DNA of 64,000 bases from NCBI GenBank assembly GCA_002372315.1, contig DFFU01000003.1:36913-100912 (forward strand), written 5' to 3'. The position numbers and the translations under genes are program-made. This DNA is from Alphaproteobacteria bacterium UBA3768. Its GTDB lineage: Bacteria > Pseudomonadota > Alphaproteobacteria > CAAHEQ01 > UBA3637. The notes under the pieces were generated by a model. The model had not been told where the DNA came from and searched no databases. It worked only from the letters and a program-made list of their open reading frames with translations. Of this stretch, positions 25,303 through 34,568 are shown piece by piece. Numbering within the stretch: the stretch's first letter is position 1; each line of letters starts with the position of its first letter.

Positions 25303-25782
25303 ATGCGCATTTTAGGATTGGATCCTGGCTTACGTCATACCGGATGGGGTGTGATTGATAAGACAGGTAATCGCTTTACATTTGTGGCGGCTGGTGTCAT
25401 TAATCCTGATGTGGATTTATCTTTAGCAAAACGTTTGGCTGAATTGCACGAATCTCTCATCAAAGTCATTCAAGATTATTGTCCAGATGCTGTGGTCGTA
25501 GAAGAAACTTTTGTCAATAAGAACCCCTCCTCTACTTTAAAATTAGGACAAGCAAGAGGTGTCGTTTTGATGACACCTGCGAGTATGAATATTGATGTGG
25601 CTGAATATACACCCAATCAAATCAAAAAGACAATTACTGGTGTGGGACATGCCGAAAAAATTCAAGTGGATATGATGGTGCATAAATTAGTTGCTAATGT
25701 CCCTGAAAAACTGCCCCCCGATGCTGCCGATGCCTTAGCCATGGCTTTGTGCCATTGTTTTCAAAATCCGCTGTTAAAATAA
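25303..25782 (+). CDS. ruvC: Holliday junction endonuclease RuvC
   Basis: A 159-residue RuvC. The catalytic acids are in ILGLDPGLRHTGWG (Asp), VVEETF (Glu) and PPDAADALAMALCH (Asp pair). It resolves Holliday junctions with RuvAB. The ATG behind GGGGGGGAGA is chosen over a TTG four codons upstream, which would lie inside the ribosome binding site. ruvA and ruvB are not adjacent. Confidence 0.95.
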   Translation: MRILGLDPGLRHTGWGVIDKTGNRFTFVAAGVINPDVDLSLAKRLAELHESLIKVIQDYCPDAVVVEETFVNKNPSSTLKLGQARGVVLMTPASMNIDVAEYTPNQIKKTITGVGHAEKIQVDMMVHKLVANVPEKLPPDAADALAMALCHCFQNPLLK

Positions 25783-25867
25783 TTTTTCCCAAAATCACTA
25801 TATGTAGATATAAATGAACTACATCTTGTGTTTTTTAAAATAAATTTGTTTTTCGCGTAAAAGTTGG

Positions 25868-25896
25868 TTGAAATTTTTATGAGTTTTGTTTAGGAT
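25868..25896 (+). promoter_or_regulatory. Possible dnaA promoter
   Basis: TTGAAA (25868-25873), 17 nt, TAGGAT (25891-25896). No DnaA box (TTATNCACA) is seen in the 150 bp before dnaA. Confidence 0.5.
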
Positions 25897-25935
25897 GCAT
25901 TCTAGGTTCAATTTTTTCTGATGAAAGGGGCAAAG

Positions 25936-27327
25936 ATGCAGGACACCGCCACATTCCAAAGCGAATGGCAATTGATGTGTCAACAGCTGTCAGATCAGCT
26001 CAAAGATACCTCGGTCATGCGTTGGATGAGCCGCGTTACCCCCGAATTAACAAGTGATAATAAATTAAATCTGTGGGCACCCAGCCCTTGTATCTGTGAA
26101 CTCGTACAAATGCGATACAGCGAAGCGATTCGGGCATGGTGGCATGAAAAAAATCCCGATTCGTCTATCTATATCGGTATTAAAAAAATTGAAAGTGCAC
26201 AGCCAGCACAACCCATTATTTTAAATAAACCACTCATTACTGCCAAAGAGGAAAGAGCGGTTTATGCAAAGGTAACCCCTGTTCTTCCCTCAGAAGATAT
26301 CTATACACAATTTTTGGATAAAACACACACTTTTGATTCGTTTGTGGTAGGCCCTAGCAATGAATTTGCTTATGTTGCTGCCAAACAGATTGCTGATGAT
26401 GATAATGTGGCTTTCAATCCTCTTTATTTACAGGCGGGTGTAGGATTAGGTAAAACCCATTTGATGCACGCAATTGCTTGGCGCATAAAAGAACGCCATC
26501 CTGAAAAAACAGTTTTGTATTTATCCAGTGAACAGTTTTTACAGCGTTTTTTGAAATCCTTACAAGCCAAAGATATGAACAACTTTAAAGAATTGTTCAG
26601 AAATGTTGATGTGCTGTTAGTGGATGATATCCAATTTATTGTGGGCAAACAACGCACTCAGGAAGAATTTTTTCATACCTTTAATAATCTAATTGCACGG
26701 GGTAAGAAAATTATTTTGTCTTCCGATTCGGCCCCCATGGAACTACGTGGTATAGAGGAACGCCTGCAAACCCGTATTGCCCAAGGATTAGTTGTCAATA
26801 TTCAACCTGCATCCTATGAGTTACGTTTGGGAATCTTAAATGAAAAGCTCAAGCGCCTGGGGGCAGATATGGATAAAGATGTTTTGGCTTTCTTGGCCAA
26901 AAGCATTACTGCTAATGTACGAGAACTGGAAGGTGCTCTAAAACGTTTAGTGGCACATCGTCAGTTATTGGGTGGAGAAATTACTTTAGAATCCACAAAA
27001 CAAATTTTAAAGGATATTTTGCATACCATGGAGCGTCAAGTACGTGCCCCAGAGATTCAACAAATGGTTGCCGATTATTATCGTTTGTCTTTAAAAGATT
27101 TACGTTCTACGCGTCGGGACCGTGCTATTGCCCGTCCTCGTCAGATGGCTATGTATTTGACAAAAATTATGACGCCTATGGCTTTGCCTGATATTGCTGC
27201 TTTTTTTGAACGCGATCATACCACGATTATGCATGCTGTCAAAACAATTGAAAATTTACTGACACGCGATAAGCAATTGGCGCAAGATAAAGAAACAATT
27301 ATGTCTCAACTGAAGGCCATGCGATGA
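25936..27327 (+). CDS. dnaA: Replication initiator DnaA
   Basis: A 463-residue DnaA. Domain I covers the first 90 residues; the AAA+ domain has Walker A AGVGLGKTHLMHA near residue 175, Walker B VLLVDDIQF, and sensor II near NVRELEGALKR. The C-terminal DNA-binding domain has the signature DHTTIMHAVKTIE. The ATG at 25936 is preceded by AAAGGGG; the upstream ATG at 25921 has no site. No dnaN and no cluster of DnaA boxes is adjacent, so this is probably not the origin. Confidence 0.97.
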   Translation: MQDTATFQSEWQLMCQQLSDQLKDTSVMRWMSRVTPELTSDNKLNLWAPSPCICELVQMRYSEAIRAWWHEKNPDSSIYIGIKKIESAQPAQPIILNKPLITAKEERAVYAKVTPVLPSEDIYTQFLDKTHTFDSFVVGPSNEFAYVAAKQIADDDNVAFNPLYLQAGVGLGKTHLMHAIAWRIKERHPEKTVLYLSSEQFLQRFLKSLQAKDMNNFKELFRNVDVLLVDDIQFIVGKQRTQEEFFHTFNNLIARGKKIILSSDSAPMELRGIEERLQTRIAQGLVVNIQPASYELRLGILNEKLKRLGADMDKDVLAFLAKSITANVRELEGALKRLVAHRQLLGGEITLESTKQILKDILHTMERQVRAPEIQQMVADYYRLSLKDLRSTRRDRAIARPRQMAMYLTKIMTPMALPDIAAFFERDHTTIMHAVKTIENLLTRDKQLAQDKETIMSQLKAMR

Positions 27328-27764
27328 TATCCCCTTTTCAAAATCCTTTTATGTTGGGCTTTGATGGATTAGAGGATTTATTGTTCCGCGTTGCCAAAGG
27401 GGCTGATTCTTTTCCCCCCTATAATGTGGAACAGATAGATGAATTTTCTTTACGCATGAGTTTAGCCGTTGCAGGCTATCATGAATCGGATTTGGATGTG
27501 GCACAAGAAAATAATCAATTAATTATTCGTGGCCATCAAGAAAATGATGAAACACGACATTTTCTGCATCGTGGAATCGCTGCACGCAATTTTATCAAAA
27601 CTTTTATTTTAGCTGACGGCATTAAAATTGAATCAGCTCATTTGGATAACGGTTTGCTAATTATTGATTTAGTGCGTCCTCAAGTTGAAAAATTGATTCG
27701 CAATATTCCGATTCACACATCAGCTACAAAACCCAAAGTTTTGCAACATAAAAAGAAAAAATAA
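27324..27764 (+). CDS. Small heat-shock protein, Hsp20 family
   Basis: A 146-residue IbpA-like protein. The alpha-crystallin domain has FSLRMSLAVAGYHESDLDV, LIIRGHQEN, FLHRGIAARNFIKTF and DNGLLIIDLVRP. It holds unfolded proteins against aggregation. It overlaps dnaA by 4 bp, an unusual coupling. It ends in a Lys tract. Confidence 0.93.
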   Translation: MISPFQNPFMLGFDGLEDLLFRVAKGADSFPPYNVEQIDEFSLRMSLAVAGYHESDLDVAQENNQLIIRGHQENDETRHFLHRGIAARNFIKTFILADGIKIESAHLDNGLLIIDLVRPQVEKLIRNIPIHTSATKPKVLQHKKKK

Positions 27765-27765
27765 T

Positions 27766-27966
27766 TTATTTTTCCCAGTTATGATTGGGATCAATTTGGT
27801 GTTTCTTTTCCCACTGAATATGTGATTTTCTGGCGTATGAAACAGCTTCACAATTTGAATTTACCGTTGCCGAAGCACCATCTGTTACGATAAAAAAAGG
27901 CAACTTATACTGCTCTGCTAGTTTTTTAACTTCTAAACAAAACTGTTGTGCTTTAGTTAATGCCAT
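27766..27966 (-). CDS. Conserved small protein, 66 aa
   Basis: A full-length small protein. The body PFFIVTDGASATVNS followed by ARKSHIQWEKKH and DPNHNW is a conserved pattern in uncharacterised proteins of similar size found in diverse gut bacteria, as far as I recall. AAGG precedes the ATG. It converges with hsp20. Function unknown. Confidence 0.8.
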   Translation of the reverse strand: MALTKAQQFCLEVKKLAEQYKLPFFIVTDGASATVNSNCEAVSYARKSHIQWEKKHQIDPNHNWEK

Positions 27967-27974
27967 TTTTTACC

Positions 27975-28571
27975 TTACAAATATTTTATCAAATAAAATC
28001 CACCAACAAGACAAATAAAAAACAATATACTCAACCACCAGAGATTTTTTTCAATAAAGTCCTTCATAGGTTTGCCCCATTTCCAAAGTAATAAAGAGAT
28101 TAAATAAAATCTCAGCCCCCGTGCCAAAACAGAAGCCATCATAAACACCCCAAAATTTAATCCCGTAACCCCACTGGCAATCGTGATAATTTTATAGGGA
28201 AAAGGTGTAATTCCTGCCCCAAAAACAATCCATGCGCCATATGTGTTGTAATTTACACAAAATTTTTCAAAACTTTCACGGTAGTGATAAAAATCCAAAA
28301 TTGGCACACCCACTATATCATATAAAAAATGCCCAATGACGTAGCCAAAAATACCACCCCAAACAGAAAACAAAGTACAATAAAAGGCAATTTTAAAAGC
28401 TTTTTGACGATCCTTTAAAATCATGGGAATCAATAATAAATCGGGGGGAATTGGGAAAAAAGAACTTTCTGCAAATGAAACCGCACATAGAGCTATCATC
28501 GCTTTGGGGCCTGATAGCATGGACATGATCCAATCATATATTTTTTTCATTAGCCTTGACCATAAATTCAT
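27975..28571 (-). CDS. YqaA/DedA-family membrane protein
   Basis: A 198-residue protein with 4-5 membrane segments. The family signature is the early acidic AVSFAESSFFPIPPDLLLIPMIL re-entrant loop and FGAGITPFPYKIITIASGV. YqaA/DedA proteins act in membrane lipid or undecaprenyl-phosphate flipping. The start follows CAAGGA. It reads divergently from the glycine-zipper lipoprotein gene at 28647. Confidence 0.88.
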   Translation of the reverse strand: MNLWSRLMKKIYDWIMSMLSGPKAMIALCAVSFAESSFFPIPPDLLLIPMILKDRQKAFKIAFYCTLFSVWGGIFGYVIGHFLYDIVGVPILDFYHYRESFEKFCVNYNTYGAWIVFGAGITPFPYKIITIASGVTGLNFGVFMMASVLARGLRFYLISLLLWKWGKPMKDFIEKNLWWLSILFFICLVGGFYLIKYL

Positions 28572-28646
28572 TTTTTCCTTGACCTTTATTTTTAAAAATG
28601 GAACAATACGACTGTGTATATTTTATAATTTTTGAAAGGAAAATCA

Positions 28647-29123
28647 ATGAAAAAATTATTTGTTGCTCTATTGATGACCGGAATTTTGACAGGTTGCGGA
28701 ATCGGAGACACCAATACGACTTATGATCGGGCTCAAATCGGGCGTTTAGGGCAGACATCTGTGGGACGCATTATTTCTATGACCCAAATTGATATAGCGG
28801 GATCTAGTGAAGGGGGCACTTTGGTTGGTGCCGGATTGGGCGGTGTTGCAGGCGGTATCGCAGGCAGTACAGTAGGACGCGGCAAGGGCAGTGATTTAAT
28901 GGCTTTGGCAGGCGCTGCTGTTGGAGCGTTGGCGGGTAGTGCGATTGGTGGAGCTAGTCAACAGGCCGCCACAAAAGATACAGCTTATGAATTTTTGGTT
29001 CAAAAAGGTCATACAGATAATGTCATTTCCATCGTTCAAACAAACGAATTAGGCTTAAAACCCGGGGATAATGTTATATTAGTCACCATTGACGGAACAA
29101 CACGTATTCGTCAAAAGTATTAA
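28647..29123 (+). CDS. Glycine-zipper outer-membrane lipoprotein (SlyB/17-kDa antigen type)
   Basis: A 158-residue lipoprotein starting MKKLFVALLMTGILTGC (lipobox LTGC, Cys 17). It has VGRIISMTQIDI, a long Gly/Ala-rich zipper over residues about 58-112, and GDNVILVTIDGTTRIRQKY at the C-terminus. This matches the SlyB/Rickettsia 17-kDa antigen family. The ATG behind GAAAGGA is chosen. It helps outer-membrane integrity in relatives. Confidence 0.88.
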   Translation: MKKLFVALLMTGILTGCGIGDTNTTYDRAQIGRLGQTSVGRIISMTQIDIAGSSEGGTLVGAGLGGVAGGIAGSTVGRGKGSDLMALAGAAVGALAGSAIGGASQQAATKDTAYEFLVQKGHTDNVISIVQTNELGLKPGDNVILVTIDGTTRIRQKY

Positions 29124-29133
29124 GGAGAAGATC

Positions 29134-29757
29134 ATGAAAAAATTATTATTGTTAGGTATCACAGGCTTGATTCTAGGGGCTTGTGCCTTCCATTCAAAGC
29201 AACCCATTGATGACACTTATTATAAAAGGACACAAGGTATTGCTTGGCCTGATACTGCTTCTTCTATTAGTAGTTCGGGCAAAAGTGGAACAAATGGGAA
29301 AGTTATGGTTCATCAGGATCAGCAGGATCTAAATTAAATTGGCAGGATCCAAAAGCAGTTGAAACACAGCAAGTACCAATTCCTGAAATGCCCGATAAAA
29401 AATTACAATGTGTTAAAACAGATCGCAATACTTATACCTGTTGTTTGGGGCAATACTAATGCGGAGCTGGTTGTAAATCAGATGGGCCTAATTGTCATAA
29501 CGGATATTGTTTAAAATCTGATTGTGATGATGTGATTGGACAAAAATGGGATTTAGTCTATCAAAGATAGAGATAATCTTTATTACTGCAAACATCCAAC
29601 GATAAAAATATCGTGCAGACCTGATGGAAGTTCTGGAATTACTTGTAGGGATTCTGATGGTTATTATTGTAGTTATATGATTGCAACAAAAATGGAACAC
29701 AGTGCGCCAGAGGAAAGGATATATGTTGGGCCAAATACCGAGATGTTTAATTTTTAA
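29134..29757 (+). pseudogene. Decayed Cys-rich lipoprotein gene
   Basis: A good site AAGGAG and ATG (29134) open a lipoprotein signal (LILGAC, Cys 17), but the frame ends at 29337. A neighbouring frame continues sensibly (W-E-S-Y-G-S-S-G ... TYTCCLGQY) to a stop at 29458, then CGAGCKSDGPNCHNGYC to another stop near 29568, and a third frame gives NLYYCKHPTIKISC ... CRDSDGYYC to 29757. Two frameshifts and an in-frame stop therefore break one Cys-rich gene. The first 67 codons could still be translated. Confidence 0.7.
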
Positions 29758-29765
29758 ATAAAACT

Positions 29766-29796
29766 TCAAACGCCCGACAAATGTCAGACGTTTTTT
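29766..29796. terminator. Probable terminator between convergent genes
   Basis: AAACG-ccc-GACA pairs with TGTC-aga-CGTTT, an imperfect stem flanked by A and T runs. Confidence 0.5.
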
Positions 29797-29806
29797 GGAT
29801 ATAAAA

Positions 29807-30148
29807 CTAATTCTTTTGAACCAAGGTAAATTGAATGGAATATGTTGAACCTTGGGGCGTTATTTCCAATGAAAGAGTATCTTTACCACGTACGTAATGG
29901 TTATTTTTCAAAGAACTCCACCCTAAATTTATAAGAACCTGACGATAATATTGCATTACCTTTTTGGGTTTTTCCTTAGTTAGGGCAGAAACAAGTGTCA
30001 TTTTTTCAGAAGGGCTATCAAAAGTTGCATTTTCTTCCACGTGGTAAAGCCCATCCATTTGCGGAATATCCTCTGTCGCTGGCAAAAAATTTTGAGCGCA
30101 CACGCGTATTGTAAAAATGAATAAAAAGGAAAATATCAAAAATTTCAT
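29807..30148 (-). CDS. Exported small protein with 'YYR-LGW' motif
   Basis: A 113-residue protein with a signal peptide (MKFLIFSFLFIFTIRVCA, cleavage near residue 18). Residues 60-113 contain VMQYYRQVLINLGWSSL ... RGKDTLSLEI, a pattern seen in small periplasmic proteins of alphaproteobacteria. It starts 4 bp inside the end of the upstream gene, so the two are coupled. Function unknown. Confidence 0.8.
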   Translation of the reverse strand: MKFLIFSFLFIFTIRVCAQNFLPATEDIPQMDGLYHVEENATFDSPSEKMTLVSALTKEKPKKVMQYYRQVLINLGWSSLKNNHYVRGKDTLSLEITPQGSTYSIQFTLVQKN

Positions 30149-30822
30149 TTCGCATGATCTTTTTCATCAAAGACATTTAATAAATCCGGCATTGTAGAAC
30201 GGATTTCGGCCGTTGAGGGTTTATCAGAAGGTTGGGGTACAGAAAATTTACCACCAAATTGTTGAATTTCTTCGGCTAACTTCGTCAATTCAGCCCTCTC
30301 TTCTGCTATTTTTTGTTTTTCCTCTTCCATCTGTTTTTGAATATTTTCTTGCACTTTTCTGCGTGTTTCGTCAATAGCGGAATTTGTTCGTTCCAATTCG
30401 TCAGTCGTTAGGAATTGTTCCAATGTTAGGGTGTACCTTTCGGCATCCTTTTCACCATTTAAGGCCGCCATAAACGACCATTTATAGGCAGATAAATCAT
30501 CCTGCGGCAAAATCTTGCCTTGTTCATACATTTGGGCCAACAAAAATTGCGATTTGGCATGTCCTTGCAATGCAGCCGATAAAATACAATATGCCCCCTG
30601 TTGTTTAACAGGTAATTCAGAACTGGATAAGAATGTCAATCCATATTCATATAACTCGTCAATTGTCGGATTGAACACCCCACCACGCACTTCATCAAAG
30701 TGGCCTTCACATTCTTCTGGGACCAAAATAGGTTCTTGGTTATCATCAAATGTCCAAAAAATTTGAGCCGAGGCAGAAAAACCCCACAAAAAAGTTAAGA
30801 TAAAAATTAAAACTTTTTTCAT
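30145..30822 (-). CDS. Exported Sel1-like repeat protein
   Basis: A 225-residue protein with a signal peptide ending near ASA (residue 19). Residues about 55-125 hold one or two Sel1/TPR-like units (AALQGHAKSQFLLAQMYEQGKILPQDDLSAYKW). Residues 140-185 are a Glu/Lys-rich coiled coil. The ATG behind AAGGAAG is taken rather than a GTG two codons upstream. It probably acts as a periplasmic scaffold. It forms an operon with the 113-aa exported protein. Confidence 0.82.
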   Translation of the reverse strand: MKKVLIFILTFLWGFSASAQIFWTFDDNQEPILVPEECEGHFDEVRGGVFNPTIDELYEYGLTFLSSSELPVKQQGAYCILSAALQGHAKSQFLLAQMYEQGKILPQDDLSAYKWSFMAALNGEKDAERYTLTLEQFLTTDELERTNSAIDETRRKVQENIQKQMEEEKQKIAEERAELTKLAEEIQQFGGKFSVPQPSDKPSTAEIRSTMPDLLNVFDEKDHAK

Positions 30823-30878
30823 GTACACTTCCTTTTTCTAAGATTTTAAACCTTTTTTCACAAAAGGCAAGTAAAAAA

Positions 30879-31181
30879 TTACTCCTGAGAATTATGATGT
30901 TGAAAATCAATCTGAATATTATCTGGCAAAGTCACGTTTTGCAACTTAGAAAGGGGTGTTGCATCAGAAATGGACAAAGAACGTATAGTATCTCGTTCAT
31001 TTTGAACTTGTTGCATATAGGGTATCAACTGTTCAATTAATTCCTTTTGATGTGTTAAAAGTTTCCGACCATACCAAAAACCTATGATCGCGATACCCCA
31101 AACACCAATCACCAAACAAATCAACAAATAAAATAACGTTACTGCACTCATAAAACTTACCAAATAAATATAACTGGACAT
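30879..31181 (-). CDS. Small single-pass membrane protein
   Basis: Up to 100 residues with one strong hydrophobic segment (LFYLLICLVIGVWGIAIIGFWYG, about residues 16-38) and a charged, Gln/Asn-rich cytoplasmic tail. The start is uncertain: the first ATG has no ribosome binding site and lies very close to a predicted TAAAAT -10; an ATG ten codons in (31151) has a GGTAAG site. It reads away from accA. Not recognised. Confidence 0.6.
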   Translation of the reverse strand: MSSYIYLVSFMSAVTLFYLLICLVIGVWGIAIIGFWYGRKLLTHQKELIEQLIPYMQQVQNERDTIRSLSISDATPLSKLQNVTLPDNIQIDFQHHNSQE

Positions 31182-31232
31182 TTCTTATTTTAACCGCTAT
31201 AATATAAAAAATCAAGTAAAAAAGGATAAAAG

Positions 31233-32174
31233 ATGCATTATTTGGACTTTGAAGAAAATATTCGTCTTGTGGATGAAAAGTTGGCAGCACCTAATTTGTC
31301 TGAATCTGAAATTAAAAGATTGAATAGTAAGTTGGCACACCTGATCGAAAGAGCTTATCATCGCTTGACACCATGGCAAAAAACACAAATTGCTAGACAC
31401 GAAGATCGCCCCCATACATTGGATTATATTCATGATTTGATGCCCGATTTTTTTGAACTGTCTGGGGATAAAAATTTTGCCGACGATAAGGCTATTATTG
31501 CAGGGTTAGCCCATTTTCGTGGTCAAACAGTTATGGTGATAGGCCATGAAAAGGGCAATTCCACAGAAACAAGATTAAAGCACAACTTCGGAATGGCGCG
31601 TCCAGAAGGGTACCGTAAAGCGATTCGTTTGATGAAGTTGGCTGAACAATTTGGCTTTCCCGTCATTACATTCATTGACACTGCAGGTGCATTCCCTGGT
31701 GTTGATGCTGAAGCACGAGGTCAAGGTCAGGCCATCGCCAGTTGTATTGCAACACAAGTAGAATTAAGGGTTCCTATTATTGCCACAATCATTGGGGAAG
31801 GAGGCAGTGGCGGAGCCTTAGCTTTAGCTATTGGTAATAAGGTTTTGATGTTAGAAAACGCGATTTATTCTGTTATCTCACCCGAAGGCTGTGCTTCCAT
31901 TTTATGGAAAGATTTTAAATATGCAAAACAAGCAACGCGCGTTTTAAAAATGACGGCTAAAGATTTACTAAAATTTAATATCATTGACGATATTATACCA
32001 GAGCCTTTAGGGGGGGCTCATCGCTTTAAATCTGAAACCATTCAACGCGTGGGAGATGCAATTCAAAAATCCCTTGATGAAGTAAATAAACTAAGCAAAG
32101 AAACTTTGGTGATTCAGCGGCAAACGAAGTTTTTAAACATTACATCAGATTTTCATCATAAGAAAAAGTTTTAG
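31233..32174 (+). CDS. accA: Acetyl-CoA carboxylase carboxyltransferase alpha subunit
   Basis: A 313-residue AccA of normal length. It starts with the helical N-terminal region (LDFEENIRLVDEKL), then the crotonase-like core with GHEKGNSTETRLKHNFGMARPEGYRKA and TIIGEGGSGGALALAIGNKV. It transfers carboxyl from biotin to acetyl-CoA with AccD, the first step of fatty acid synthesis. AAAGGAT precedes the start. Its end overlaps the convergent solute-binding gene by 4 bp. Confidence 0.96.
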   Translation: MHYLDFEENIRLVDEKLAAPNLSESEIKRLNSKLAHLIERAYHRLTPWQKTQIARHEDRPHTLDYIHDLMPDFFELSGDKNFADDKAIIAGLAHFRGQTVMVIGHEKGNSTETRLKHNFGMARPEGYRKAIRLMKLAEQFGFPVITFIDTAGAFPGVDAEARGQGQAIASCIATQVELRVPIIATIIGEGGSGGALALAIGNKVLMLENAIYSVISPEGCASILWKDFKYAKQATRVLKMTAKDLLKFNIIDDIIPEPLGGAHRFKSETIQRVGDAIQKSLDEVNKLSKETLVIQRQTKFLNITSDFHHKKKF

Positions 32175-33187
32175 TTATCACCTTTGACTTCAGTGTTTTG
32201 ATCTTCCTCTGACATTTTCTCAGGAGATGTGTTGTTTTTCGTTTTCATAAGTACCTCATCAGAGCGGAATCTTTCTCCCCAATCATCAATCAGTTTTTTA
32301 ATGTCTGAATCCAATGTTTTTTGGGAAAAACCTTTTTGACGAAGAATGTCTGAAATTTCATCTTTTAAAGAATAACAAAAAGAATTTTTTGAAATGGCAA
32401 AAAAGATTGTTGCAGTATCCAAAATAACACCATCACTGATAATATCATTTTGCATTTTATAACGTCGCAATTCGCCCTCCATAGAATAAGGGCTGGCCAT
32501 AACATAATCCACCTCATCATTCATGAGCATTTCCAAAACTTTTGGGGCTGATAACACCTCTTTTAAATCAACACCTTTAGGTAGACGTTGATATATCAAA
32601 GGATATATCATTTCTTCTTTGCGGACAACCCCTTTTAAACCAATTAAATCATAGTACGATTCAACTGGCAATTCCTTACCTTTTTTAAAATAGACAGTGA
32701 AATAATTCGTAAAATAGGCGGGCAAAATAATTTCAATATCCTTTTCCTTGATGCCACCATGATACACCCCTAAAAACAAATCTATATTCCCCTTCCTTAA
32801 GGCTTGTATTGCCTCATCATGCGAAACAAAACCTGTGCTTGTATACCGAATATCCAAATCTTTTGCAATCTTATCCCAAACGACTCTTCCCAAACCAAAA
32901 CTTTGCATATTTGTACGCGTTCCTCTATCTGCTTCCACCCAGCCAAAAGGGGCATTACCAATCATACCAGCCACCCGCAGTGGACGCCCACTGCGTCCAC
33001 AGTTTTTTTCTATTTTGATTGATGTTTTTCCATTTGAACAATCAGGATCACTTTGGGGATCGCATAACTCAACAATGTCAGCATTGCGTACCGTCTTTTT
33101 TTGATTTTTCCGTGCTATTTGAGGGGCAGCATAAGAAAGTGTCCCCATAAAACAAGCAATAAAAACTAATAATAAAAATTTTCGCAT
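32171..33187 (-). CDS. Periplasmic solute-binding protein, family 3-like
   Basis: A 338-residue protein with a signal peptide (cleavage near residue 20) and an extracellular solute-binding fold: RPLRVAGMIGNAPFGWVEAD at the ligand-site N-terminus, EAIQALRKGNIDLFLGVY and VLEMLMNDEVDYVMASPYSM. Four Cys residues near residues 42-63 (C-D-P-Q-S-D-P-D-C) are unusual for the family. No permease or ATPase gene is adjacent, so it may be an orphan sensor or binding protein. Confidence 0.82.
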   Translation of the reverse strand: MRKFLLLVFIACFMGTLSYAAPQIARKNQKKTVRNADIVELCDPQSDPDCSNGKTSIKIEKNCGRSGRPLRVAGMIGNAPFGWVEADRGTRTNMQSFGLGRVVWDKIAKDLDIRYTSTGFVSHDEAIQALRKGNIDLFLGVYHGGIKEKDIEIILPAYFTNYFTVYFKKGKELPVESYYDLIGLKGVVRKEEMIYPLIYQRLPKGVDLKEVLSAPKVLEMLMNDEVDYVMASPYSMEGELRRYKMQNDIISDGVILDTATIFFAISKNSFCYSLKDEISDILRQKGFSQKTLDSDIKKLIDDWGERFRSDEVLMKTKNNTSPEKMSEEDQNTEVKGDN

Positions 33188-33324
33188 TATATTCTCCTCT
33201 TTTAAGATTGAAACTACTTTATTTTAGACAAAAATTCAATAAAAAAATAACCAACGAAAGAATAGGATGTATTTTTTTCATATGATTACTAATTTAAAAA
33301 AAAATTGTAAAAGAAAGGAAAAAT

Positions 33325-34524
33325 ATGAAAAAACTTTTTTTAATATTATTGATAACAACCACACTTGCGCATGCAGAAACAATTCCTTCTGGAAACAGAG
33401 CAGCCCGCCGCACAACCGATTCATGGCGACATTCATGGGAAGAATTGGGGCTATTACCACAAAAATATGCCAATTTTAAAAAAACTTTAGCTGATAAGAC
33501 GGGAATTTCATATACATTAGATGCTTCATTCTTACCCCAACGCGTCAGTCCAAGTGGACATAAAACTGCTTGGCAAAGCCAATATTATGGCACCATCAGT
33601 TGGGATATGTTTTCGTCCGAAACGTGGGGCAGTGGCACACTTCAAGCCGCCTATACTGCCATTCGCTATTGGGGGGCTAATGGTAATTTTTTAAGCAATC
33701 AAATTGGCGTTTTAAATCCTATCAACGACTACACCCAACCTGCAAATTATTTTGACCAACTTAGTTATACCCACACTTTTGCAGGTAAAGCCAATATTTT
33801 GTCCATAACTGTGGGACAATTTCCAATGTACAATTTTGATGGTGGTGATTACAATGCGAACCAACAAATCAATTTTTTAAATGAAGCACTCAGCCAAAAT
33901 GCTACTTCAAACTATCCAACTGCCAGTTTAGGGGGCTATTTAACCATCACCCCCAACAGTGAGTGGTCATTTTCAGCAGGACTTCAAGATGCCAATAACA
34001 TTTCGGGCGAAACCATCAGCTGGAACAAATTAAAAAAAGGTAAATTTACAGATTTTGTATCTGCCACTTGGACACCCACTTTCTTTGGACAACCTGGACA
34101 ATATAGTTTGTTATTATACTATCAACCCGCTACAAACACACAAAATACTACGAGCCGTGGTTGGAGTTTGAATTTACAACAAAACATCACGGACAAAATT
34201 GCACTATTTGGACGCATTAGTGGCGTTGGAAAATCAGCCGAATTTGCGCGTCAATCCTATGTCTTTGGTGCTGTTTATAACAATCCATTTAACCGAAATC
34301 AACTGGATCAAATTGGATTGGCCGCAGCCTTTAATAAACTGGATAAAGATGTCAATGGCGCAGGTACACGTACTTGGGAAAGTGTAGTAGAAGGTTATTA
34401 TGCTTTTGGTGTATCCAACTTTTTAACCTTAACACCAGACATTCAATTTTATATCAATCCAGGTACCGATACAAAGCGACATACCGCTACGGCAGCCAGT
34501 TTGCGTGCCACTTTGATGTTCTAA
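33325..34524 (+). CDS. OprB-like carbohydrate porin
   Basis: A 399-residue outer-membrane beta-barrel with a signal peptide (cleavage after AHA, residue 17). Typical pieces are the N-terminal SWRHSWEELGLLPQKYANFKK, GQFPMYNFDGGDYNANQQINFLNEALSQN and a C-terminal ...ATAASLRATLMF strand ending in Phe. OprB-type porins admit mono- or oligosaccharides. AAAGGAAA precedes the start; an intrinsic terminator follows immediately. Confidence 0.85.
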   Translation: MKKLFLILLITTTLAHAETIPSGNRAARRTTDSWRHSWEELGLLPQKYANFKKTLADKTGISYTLDASFLPQRVSPSGHKTAWQSQYYGTISWDMFSSETWGSGTLQAAYTAIRYWGANGNFLSNQIGVLNPINDYTQPANYFDQLSYTHTFAGKANILSITVGQFPMYNFDGGDYNANQQINFLNEALSQNATSNYPTASLGGYLTITPNSEWSFSAGLQDANNISGETISWNKLKKGKFTDFVSATWTPTFFGQPGQYSLLLYYQPATNTQNTTSRGWSLNLQQNITDKIALFGRISGVGKSAEFARQSYVFGAVYNNPFNRNQLDQIGLAAAFNKLDKDVNGAGTRTWESVVEGYYAFGVSNFLTLTPDIQFYINPGTDTKRHTATAASLRATLMF

Positions 34525-34525
34525 A

Positions 34526-34549
34526 AAAACCGGCTGAGAAGCCGGTTTT
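34526..34549. terminator. Bidirectional terminator between porin and ssb
   Basis: The perfect stem AAAACCGGCT / AGCCGGTTTT with a GAGA tetraloop serves both converging genes. Confidence 0.92.
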
Positions 34550-34568
34550 AACTTGAAAAATCCCTTTA

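Noticed and set aside
25783..25935. Origin of replication upstream of dnaA
   Set aside because: No TTATNCACA-like boxes or AT-rich 13-mers in phase; the stretch is only a 150-bp intergenic region.
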